This document shows positions 7,891-12,075 of a DNA stretch of 12,075 nt, piece by piece. The notes beneath the pieces were generated by a model. That model was not told the DNA's origin, made no database searches, and was given only the letters and a program-made list of their open reading frames with translations. Positions within the stretch are counted from its first letter, which is position 1. Each line of letters begins with the position of its first letter. Source of the stretch: Candidatus Methanomarinus sp. HR1 (GTDB taxonomy: Archaea > Halobacteriota > Methanosarcinia > Methanosarcinales > Methanocomedenaceae); contig MZXQ01000017.1 in NCBI GenBank assembly GCA_002926195.1, positions 1-12,075 of the forward strand, in the 5' to 3' direction. A program made the position numbers and the translations under genes.

Positions 7891-8688
7891 TTATTCAATG
7901 ATGATACCTGCATATCCGACTACACCAGTGGTATCACCACTCACGTCTCCACTGGTGGCATAATTAAGCAGTGTACCTGTTGATGCATCCAGGGCTTTTG
8001 ATACACCCAGCATAACAGAAATAGGTCCATAACCACATACACTTGCATTTCGCTCTGTCAAGCGGAGGTAGAATTCATCTATATCCAGATCCACTATAGA
8101 CTCGATCAGATAATTATCAATATCCCTGGCCATATTATCAGGTATGTAATGGCTAAAATCACTTGAAGCAATGACCACCACACTACTATTAATTTTTTTA
8201 ACAGCCTGCACTATTTGATCTGCAATTTCAAGTGCCGTTTCTTTATCCTGCAGGCCCATACAGATGGGGACGATCGAAAAATCATGAGAGAATCGATATT
8301 GTAAAAACGGTAACTGTACCTCAATAGAGTGTTCATATCTGTGTGCAGTCTCATCAGAATCGATTATACCTCCTGCAATCATACCCGCCAGTTCCATATC
8401 GACCGGAACCTCTCCGAAAGGAGTACTCCATATCTCCTGGGACACTGCTACCATTGACCCCAAACCAGTATGATTAGGACCAAGTATTATATATATATCA
8501 ACTTGAGGTAGAACTGCATACACATATGCAGCGGTAGTCCCTGAATAGGTATATCCTGCATGGGGCACTATAGCCCCTATTGCACTACCGGGATCTCCGG
8601 ATACTATTGAAAAACACCTATTTAGTTCCCGCTTTAAATTTTTTTTTGCGTTTGGATAGAATTGCCCCGCTACTGTTGGTCGTCTCAA
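7891..8688 (-). CDS. MEMO1-family protein (predicted metalloenzyme fold, function unsettled in archaea)
   Basis: 265 residues matching the MEMO-like family, related in fold to class III extradiol dioxygenases. Visible hallmarks are RRPTVAGQFYP at the N-terminus, VPHAGYTYSG with H43, GPNHTG with H73, HSIEVQLPFLQY (120-131), ASSDFSHY (174-181) and the conserved cysteine C218 in SVCGYGP. H43, H73 and C218 correspond to the metal-site triad described for human MEMO1. The start codon is TTG at 8688: GAGGT at 8696-8700 sits 7 nt upstream and no in-frame ATG or GTG exists nearby. It lies between rps2 (27 nt gap) and mevalonate kinase (12 nt gap), a position kept in several euryarchaea as I recall. 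That hints at a role tied to isoprenoid supply or translation; this is inference. Confidence 0.9.
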   Translation of the reverse strand: MRRPTVAGQFYPNAKKNLKRELNRCFSIVSGDPGSAIGAIVPHAGYTYSGTTAAYVYAVLPQVDIYIILGPNHTGLGSMVAVSQEIWSTPFGEVPVDMELAGMIAGGIIDSDETAHRYEHSIEVQLPFLQYRFSHDFSIVPICMGLQDKETALEIADQIVQAVKKINSSVVVIASSDFSHYIPDNMARDIDNYLIESIVDLDIDEFYLRLTERNASVCGYGPISVMLGVSKALDASTGTLLNYATSGDVSGDTTGVVGYAGIIIE

Positions 8689-8715
8689 ATCACATACCTC
8701 TGTTAATGAATTTAT

Positions 8716-9336
8716 CTATAACTCAGTCTCAAAGTCTTCCAGTGAATAACTAAATGGGATGTCTTTATTTTTAGCGGTCTGCTTGGCCATTAACCAATAG
8801 ACAAGTGAAAGGGCTTTACGTCCTTTATTATTTGTGGGAATGACAAGATCCACATTAGATGTGGAATTATTGGTATCACATAATGCAATTACCGGAATTC
8901 CGATCTTAACCACTTCGCGGATCACCTGGTTATCTCCATGAGGATCAGTTACCATAACTATATCAGGTTCCGTATAAATATCAAGAATCGGATTTGTAAG
9001 AGTTCCGGGTATAAATCTACCGACATTGGCCTTAGCTCCTATAGTCCTGGCAAACATCTTTACAGGACGATGACCGTATTGTCTGGCAGATACTATTAAT
9101 ATCTTGGTAGGATCATATCGTGCAAATACTTCTGCTGCCATCCGTATTCTTTCATCAGTGGTCTGGATGTCAAGTACATATAGTCCGTCTGTTCTGACTC
9201 TATATACAAATCTCATCATATCTTTGGTTTTCTGCTGGGTACCGATATGGATCCCGGCAGCAAGAAAGTCGTCAAGAGGCACAATTGACTCATATTCAAC
9301 ATTCTTTACTATATCATTTTCAGTCTCATTCTCCAT
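8716..9336 (-). CDS. rps2: Small-subunit ribosomal protein uS2 (archaeal S2p)
   Basis: 206 residues, normal for archaeal S2p. It opens with an acidic N-terminus, then FLAAGIHIGTQQKTKDMMRFVYRVRTDG, the typical archaeal S2 signature, followed by VLDIQTTDERI, VSARQYGHRPVKMFA, NPILDIYTEPD and ALCDTNN. The protein binds 16S rRNA in the 30S head and platform region. ATG 9336 has a good AGGTGA site at 9341-9346. The 43-nt gap to rpoK is AT-rich and contains a TATA-like stretch around 9367-9377, so an extra internal promoter is possible. In many euryarchaea an enolase gene separates rpoK from rps2; it is missing here. Confidence 0.95.
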   Translation of the reverse strand: MENETENDIVKNVEYESIVPLDDFLAAGIHIGTQQKTKDMMRFVYRVRTDGLYVLDIQTTDERIRMAAEVFARYDPTKILIVSARQYGHRPVKMFARTIGAKANVGRFIPGTLTNPILDIYTEPDIVMVTDPHGDNQVIREVVKIGIPVIALCDTNNSTSNVDLVIPTNNKGRKALSLVYWLMAKQTAKNKDIPFSYSLEDFETEL

Positions 9337-9379
9337 TTTTTCACCTTAGGAAAAATATTAATTCAATTTAATTTATATT

Positions 9380-9562
9380 CTATGTTTTGGCATTTCTTTT
9401 AACCGTAATTGGAATTACGCCTGTCTCAAGTTCCTTTAATGCAATATCAATCGGTTCTCCTGAATCATCTTCCAGAATGACAGGCGCACCCATAGATATC
9501 TGCATTGCACGTGCACCTATGATTCTTGCACGTTCATAACGAGTATAATTTTCATTGTTCAA
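9380..9562 (-). CDS. rpoK: DNA-directed RNA polymerase subunit K (Rpb6/omega homologue)
   Basis: 60 residues. The core TRYERARIIGARAMQISMGAPVIL is the conserved omega/Rpb6 signature, followed by an acidic linker and LETGVIPITVKR. The subunit latches the largest polymerase subunit. The start is TTG at 9562: AGGTG at 9571-9575 lies 8 nt upstream, and the first in-frame ATG (codon 20) would remove the conserved core. It follows the tRNA-Pro gene by 41 nt, so tRNA 3' processing would leave an rpoK mRNA with a short leader that still carries this ribosome binding site. Confidence 0.93.
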   Translation of the reverse strand: MNNENYTRYERARIIGARAMQISMGAPVILEDDSGEPIDIALKELETGVIPITVKRNAKT

Positions 9563-9603
9563 TCAATTCTCACCTCTAATGCTCAGTAATCCGGAAATTG
9601 AAA

Positions 9604-9678
9604 TGGGGTTGCTGAGATTCGAACTCAGGTTGCGGCGTCCCGAACGCCGTAGGATGGTCCAGGCTACCCTACAACCCC
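9604..9678 (-). tRNA. tRNA-Pro, anticodon CGG
   Basis: On the minus strand the full cloverleaf can be drawn. The 7-bp acceptor stem GGGGTTG/CAACCCC has no mismatch. The D arm is GGGT with a loop holding GG. The anticodon stem CGGCG/CGCCG (5 bp) encloses loop TTCGGGA, so positions 34-36 are CGG, reading CCG (proline). A short variable region is followed by T stem CTGAG/CTCAG with loop TTCGAAT. The discriminator base is A at 9604 and CCA is not encoded. There is no intron. The tRNA 5' end is 3 nt after the rpoN stop codon, and four extra G residues precede it, making a run of eight G. It is probably co-transcribed with the protein genes around it. Confidence 0.95.
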
Positions 9679-9681
9679 CCC

Positions 9682-9870
9682 CTACTGGTATGGCGCGAAA
9701 GTATCTACCAGTGGAATGTGGGAGAGAAGCATCCTGCGACAGCAATACCTCTCAACTTCCAGATCATCCAGGACAACTCCCGGGTCTTCATGTTCTGCAA
9801 CACGTTTTGAATATTCTTCCCATTTACTGGAAATAATACTTCCGCATGTAAAACATCGTATTGGGATCAT
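9682..9870 (-). CDS. rpoN: DNA-directed RNA polymerase subunit N (Rpb10 homologue)
   Basis: 62 residues. The zinc site CFTCG (C6, C9) and RYCCRRM (C43, C44) form the atypical CxxC...CC zinc bundle diagnostic for RpoN/Rpb10. The N-terminal MIPIRCFTCG is nearly invariant in archaea. The subunit helps assemble the polymerase platform with the D/L subunits. ATG 9870 lies 10 nt after the rps9 stop, with AAGGA just ahead. The stop TAG at 9682-9684 lies 3 nt before the tRNA-Pro gene, so RNase P cleavage would leave almost no 3' UTR. Confidence 0.95.
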   Translation of the reverse strand: MIPIRCFTCGSIISSKWEEYSKRVAEHEDPGVVLDDLEVERYCCRRMLLSHIPLVDTFAPYQ

Positions 9871-9880
9871 TTATATTCCT

Positions 9881-10285
9881 TCACCTATATGATTTCTGAT
9901 ACCTGGCTCTTGCTCCAGGTCCACCAAACTTCTTTGACTCTTTCTGTCTGGAGTCATTAACTACGATATTCCTATCATAACTTAGCATGGCATCTTTAAG
10001 TGCAATGTCCCCAGTCCATTCTATAAGACCTTTTCCAATAGCAGTTCTTATAGCATTTGCCTGTCCCATTACGCCTCCTCCTTGCACATTAATATTAATA
10101 TCGATCTTTGAAGTAATATCATTACCTGCAAGGGTCAAAGGTTCTGAGATCTTGAGTTTTGCTATTTCAGGCTCATATATCTCAAGAGGTTTTTTATTAA
10201 TTCTTACTCGTCCGGCCCCTTCTTTAAATGTTGCCCTGGCAATAGCAGTTTTCTTTTTTCCTGATGTATTAATAATCTTGACCAT
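9881..10285 (-). CDS. rps9: Small-subunit ribosomal protein uS9 (archaeal S9p)
   Basis: 134 residues, standard size. Recognisable segments are SGKKKTAIARATFKEGAGRVRINKKPL near the N-terminus, NVQGGGVMGQANAIRTAIGKGLI in the middle, and the basic tail ending GPGARARYQKSYR, which in S9 reaches toward the P-site tRNA. The start ATG 10285 has an excellent AGGAGG site at 10293-10298, 7 nt away. It lies 15 nt after rpl13 and 10 nt before rpoN, within the conserved archaeal L18e-L13-S9-RpoN cluster. Confidence 0.96.
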   Translation of the reverse strand: MVKIINTSGKKKTAIARATFKEGAGRVRINKKPLEIYEPEIAKLKISEPLTLAGNDITSKIDININVQGGGVMGQANAIRTAIGKGLIEWTGDIALKDAMLSYDRNIVVNDSRQKESKKFGGPGARARYQKSYR

Positions 10286-10300
10286 GTATTATCCTCCTGA

Positions 10301-10720
10301 TCAGAATTTTGCACCCAATTTTGTGCAGAGTTCATCCAGTCTTACATATTTTATTGAACTTAGCCGTTTCATATCTGCCCTGGTAATTGAAGTGGTTTCC
10401 TTATTACGCATGGATTCCGGTACACCTATATAGGTCTTAAGTCTGGACATAGCATCCCTTCCTCTGGCTTTTTTATATGGGAGCATGCCTCTGATCGTCC
10501 TTTTTACAATCTGGTCCGGACGTTTGGGAAAATAAGGCCCGAATTCTGTTGCACCGCGATCAATAGACTGTTTATATTCGTAAAAGGTAGTTACTTTACT
10601 ACCGGATATTACGGCCCTCTCTGCATTGACTATCAGGATCTCTTCGCCGTTAAGAAGTCGTTTGGCTACAATACTGGAAAGCCTTCCAAGTATCAAACCA
10701 TCTGCATTAATAATTGTCAT
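10301..10720 (-). CDS. rpl13: Large-subunit ribosomal protein uL13 (archaeal L13p)
   Basis: 140 residues from ATG 10720. Seen are MTIINADGLILGRLSSIVAKRLLNG at the N-terminus, ERAVISGSK, and KRTIRGMLPYKKARGRDAMSRLKTYIGVP, the conserved core of archaeal L13p. L13 is an early assembly protein of the 50S subunit. I prefer ATG 10720 because GAGGT lies about 8 nt upstream and conserved family sequence begins there. An in-frame GTG at 10735 would add five residues and overlap the L18e stop (GTGA). The gene follows rpl18e with only an 11-nt gap from that stop, so translation is probably coupled. Confidence 0.94.
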   Translation of the reverse strand: MTIINADGLILGRLSSIVAKRLLNGEEILIVNAERAVISGSKVTTFYEYKQSIDRGATEFGPYFPKRPDQIVKRTIRGMLPYKKARGRDAMSRLKTYIGVPESMRNKETTSITRADMKRLSSIKYVRLDELCTKLGAKF

Positions 10721-10731
10721 TTTATTAAACC

Positions 10732-11097
10732 TCACTGCATTATCTTAACACCTGATCCGCTGGGATTTATTTCTACCAGTTGTTCAATGGTGAGGCAACT
10801 ACCGCCTTTGTTTTTGATTTTTTCTAATGCACTATCACTGAAATTCAATGCTGCTACTGTTACTTTATGCTCAATACTACCCGCACCCAATACTTTTCCT
10901 GGTACTATGACTGTAATGTCTTCAATAGTATATCTATTTATTTTGCTCAGGTTTACCTGGGCATAACTTCTTGCCGGGCGTTCCAAACGCTTTGCAATAT
11001 CCCGCCAAATATGTACATCTTTTTCACGGGACAGCGTCTTAAGATCAGTAATAAGTCTTATTAGACGCGGGTTTGTTTTCTTTATCTCTCTTTTCAA
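10732..11097 (-). CDS. rpl18e: Large-subunit ribosomal protein eL18 (archaeal L18e)
   Basis: 121 residues from a TTG start at 11097. It begins (M)KREIKKTNPRLIRLITDLKTLSREK, the expected N-terminus, and contains WRDIAKRLERPARSYAQVNLSKI and VPGKVLGAGSIEHKVTVAALNFS, conserved in L18e/L15 folds. TTG is chosen because GGAGG at 11106-11110 sits 8 nt upstream and the resulting length suits the family. The same frame stays open to 11328, but the extra 77 residues have no resemblance to L18e and overlap the structured leader. It is the first gene of the minus-strand array. The RNA polymerase subunit D gene, which commonly precedes it in archaea, is not here. Confidence 0.93.
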   Translation of the reverse strand: MKREIKKTNPRLIRLITDLKTLSREKDVHIWRDIAKRLERPARSYAQVNLSKINRYTIEDITVIVPGKVLGAGSIEHKVTVAALNFSDSALEKIKNKGGSCLTIEQLVEINPSGSGVKIMQ

Positions 11098-11195
11098 TCG
11101 ATGTTCCTCCGTATTACCCCAATAGAGGGGGTGACTCACGCATTCTGGTGCGTTCGGACCTGATTGGCCCATACGCCAATGGAATAAAATATTCC
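11098..11195 (-). promoter_or_regulatory. Structured mRNA leader with four consecutive hairpins before rpl18e
   Basis: On the operon strand four stem-loops follow one another. P1 is at 11195-11181 (GGAATA/TATTCC, 3-nt loop). P2 abuts it at 11180-11163 (ATTGGC/GCCAAT, 6-nt loop). P3 is at 11153-11138 (ACGCA/TGCGT, 6-nt loop), flanked on both sides by GA. P4 is at 11132-11116 (ACCCC/GGGGT, 7-nt loop). The ribosome binding site GGAGG (11106-11110) and TTG start follow. The P4 loop contains CCUCU, able to pair with GGAGG. The 3' arm of P2 (CCAAT) can also pair with ATTGG at P4. These alternatives suggest translational control; function is inference. Confidence 0.5.
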
Positions 11196-11236
11196 TTTGA
11201 GCATAGTTACTGTTTGTGGCCTTCAATCTACCTATC

Positions 11237-11250
11237 AATATAAATAATTT
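11237..11250 (-). promoter_or_regulatory. Candidate TATA promoter for the minus-strand array
   Basis: On the minus strand TTTATATT at 11244-11237 is an archaeal TATA-like box with an A/T-rich upstream element. Initiation about 25 nt downstream, near 11216, would give a leader of about 119 nt containing the four hairpins. A second A/T-rich box at 11282-11270 is possible. Assigned by consensus only. Confidence 0.45.
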
Positions 11251-11267
11251 ATTGCGAAAACTCCCGC

Positions 11268-11308
11268 CGAAATATTTAATAGTAATTAAAATAATACTAT
11301 ATAGAGGG
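11268..11308 (+). promoter_or_regulatory. Candidate BRE/TATA promoter and ribosome binding site for the 68-residue ORF
   Basis: CGAAA at 11268-11272 followed by TATTTAAT at 11273-11280 resembles an archaeal BRE plus TATA box. A start about 25 nt downstream, near 11302, would place GAGGG (11304-11308) in a very short leader, 8 nt from the ATG at 11317. This supports the small ORF being expressed, and makes the region a divergent promoter shared with rpl18e. Confidence 0.5.
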
Positions 11309-11316
11309 TAGTACAG

Positions 11317-11523
11317 ATGAAAAAGCATGATTTCAGCAATATTCCTAAGATGGACTATATCCAGACATTGAATTTTATTTCAAAAAATGTCATTACTCCT
11401 GAGCAGCCGCATCCGGATGTCAAGGAAGTAAATCTTGAAAACATAATGGTACATCTGGGCGGAACAAAAGGTGAGATGAATTATCTTTCCCAGATCAAGA
11501 TCATTAGAAAAAGGACTAAGTGA
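11317..11523 (+). CDS. Unrecognised 68-residue protein
   Basis: I do not recognise this protein. It has a good start context: promoter-like elements, GAGGG 8 nt ahead of the ATG, and TGA at 11521-11523. The product is soluble-looking and fairly basic at its end (IKIIRKRTK), with no cysteine pairs, signal peptide or membrane segment. The middle holds TPEQPHPDVKEVNLENIMVHLGG. It is divergent from rpl18e and followed by a 231 bp spacer. It could be a small stand-alone protein or the remnant of a longer one. A shorter minus-strand frame overlapping it (11380-11577) has no start signals and looks like a shadow. Confidence 0.55.
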   Translation: MKKHDFSNIPKMDYIQTLNFISKNVITPEQPHPDVKEVNLENIMVHLGGTKGEMNYLSQIKIIRKRTK

Positions 11524-11754
11524 CACACTTCGGACTATAAATACCGGGTCTGATTTGTGCTCCTGCACTCTAATCACGAGTAGTTTTCCAGGAACTTAAG
11601 ATTAAAACATTTATTCAACTCTTTTATGTTCCGCTTCATCTCATTTTCAATATTTTGAAAGTATTTGTATCTAACAAGATCTTAGTAAATCATATAAATG
11701 ATTATTCATATAATGATTATAAAAATAATCATTCATACAAACCAGAGGTTTTTC
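11524..11754. other. AT-rich intergenic spacer with promoter-like and repeat elements
   Basis: No convincing ORF or tRNA. It contains TATAAATA at 11536-11543 on the plus strand, a small GTGC/GCAC inverted repeat at 11557-11568, a 6-bp inverted repeat TTTCAA/TTGAAA at 11645-11660 around TATT, and the repeat and palindrome cluster at 11690-11733 listed separately. Confidence 0.5.
11690..11733. repeat. Tandem 15-16 bp repeat plus 9-bp palindrome upstream of the ATPase gene
   Basis: tcatataaatgattat (11690-11705) is followed at once by tcatataatgattat (11706-11720), one base shorter. The AATGATTAT end of the second copy forms a perfect 9-bp inverted repeat with ATAATCATT at 11725-11733 around AAAA. 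TTATAAAA within it (11717-11724) could be the TATA box of the following gene. The layout looks like three half-sites of an operator over a promoter; the regulator is unknown. Confidence 0.55.
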
Positions 11755-12075
11755 ATGAGATTCTATAATCGGGAAGAAGAATTACACGAGATCAAACTGC
11801 TCAGGAATGCAATGCCGTCGATGGTTGTACTTACCGGACGTAGAAGAGTAGGAAAAACCGAGATTATTAATAATTTCTTGAAAAACGAGAAGGGTGTATA
11901 CTTCTTCATTGACAATGAAAAATCAGAGAAATTACTGATCCGCGAATTTTCAGATCAATTGAAGGATTGTTTTGGCATGGAAGATTATATTGTTATCGAA
12001 AAATGGGAGACATTATTACAATTTATCTTTAATATTGGCCAGGAACAGGAAATAATTGTCTGTATTGATGAATTC
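11755..12075 (+). CDS. Archaeal AAA-type ATPase, N-terminal part (family often paired with DUF234), cut by window edge
   Basis: 107 codons are visible with no stop. ATG 11755 has GAGGT at 11745-11749, 5 nt ahead. The sequence opens MRFYNREEELHEIKLL, typical of the archaeal ATPase family that begins with an F-x-R-E-x-E-L motif. The Walker A loop GRRRVGKTE is at 28-36, and a Walker B strand ending IDEF closes the visible part (about 101-107). These STAND-like P-loop ATPases are abundant and often expanded in methanogens; their cellular role is poorly known. The C-terminal DUF234 nuclease-like domain cannot be checked here. Nothing ties it functionally to the ribosomal array. The repeat cluster just upstream may control it. 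Confidence 0.9.
   Translation, partial: MRFYNREEELHEIKLLRNAMPSMVVLTGRRRVGKTEIINNFLKNEKGVYFFIDNEKSEKLLIREFSDQLKDCFGMEDYIVIEKWETLLQFIFNIGQEQEIIVCIDEF

Noticed and set aside
8639..8647. Run of nine T (A on the coding strand) near the start of the MEMO-family gene, as a possible frameshift or slippage site
   Set aside because: The frame continues correctly through NAKKNLK into conserved sequence, so no frameshift is present; an A-rich lysine stretch explains it.
9563..9836. ORFs in both directions across the tRNA region (9563-9745 minus, 9555-9836 plus)
   Set aside because: Both run through the perfect tRNA-Pro cloverleaf and the rpoN gene, and neither product looks like a known protein.
11116..11195. 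Possible second tRNA in the rpl18e leader
   Set aside because: The hairpins do not form an acceptor stem enclosing D, anticodon and T arms, and no TTCGANT-type T loop is present.
11098..11328. Extended 198-residue reading of the L18e frame from 11328
   Set aside because: The extra 77 residues do not resemble L18e, the family is about 120 residues, and a strong GGAGG sits 8 nt before TTG 11097. The extension also overlaps the leader hairpins and the promoter.
11690..11733. CRISPR-like repeats
   Set aside because: Only two adjacent units without spacers plus an inverted copy, which is operator-like and not a CRISPR array; no cas gene is present.

Overview
The window is chromosomal DNA from a euryarchaeon. 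The gene content is archaeal throughout: ribosomal proteins L18e, L13p, S9p and S2p, RNA polymerase subunits N and K, archaeal RNase J, the archaeal lower mevalonate genes, a DnaJ-zinc-finger RecJ-like protein, and diphthamide ligase. Gene order, the moderate A+T content and protein style suggest a methanogen or ANME relative in or near the Methanosarcinales. That placement is inference, because no marker was searched.

Layout. Bases 1-356 (+) hold the 3' end of a diphthine-ammonia ligase gene. Bases 357-578 are a gene-free convergent spacer, and a strong hairpin at 553-583 covers its right edge. From 11097 down to 579, on the minus strand, runs one tightly packed array of 13 protein genes and one tRNA. 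Its order is rpl18e, rpl13, rps9, rpoN, tRNA-Pro(CGG), rpoK, rps2, MEMO-family gene, mevalonate kinase, isopentenyl phosphate kinase, type 2 IPP isomerase, RNase J, geranylgeranyl diphosphate synthase, and the RecJ-like gene. Most gaps are 0-30 nt, so at least translational coupling and probably long co-transcripts are expected. Bases 11098-11316 are a divergent promoter region; the operon-side leader contains four consecutive hairpins. On the plus strand follow an unrecognised 68-residue ORF (11317-11523), a 231 bp AT-rich spacer with promoter-like and repeat elements, and the start of an archaeal AAA-type ATPase gene that runs off the window.

How the genes work together. The front of the array makes translation and transcription machinery. 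The middle makes C20 isoprenoid diphosphate for archaeal lipids: mevalonate kinase, then (through isopentenyl phosphate) IPK, then isomerisation of IPP to DMAPP, then condensation to GGPP. Interspersed or terminal are two nucleic-acid hydrolase candidates, RNase J and the RecJ-like protein.

This is mostly a conserved housekeeping region, with no CRISPR array, insertion sequence, integrase or defence island visible. The most interesting undescribed candidates are non-coding: the multi-hairpin mRNA leader before rpl18e, the tRNA wedged 3 nt after the rpoN stop codon, and the repeat/palindrome cluster before the ATPase gene.
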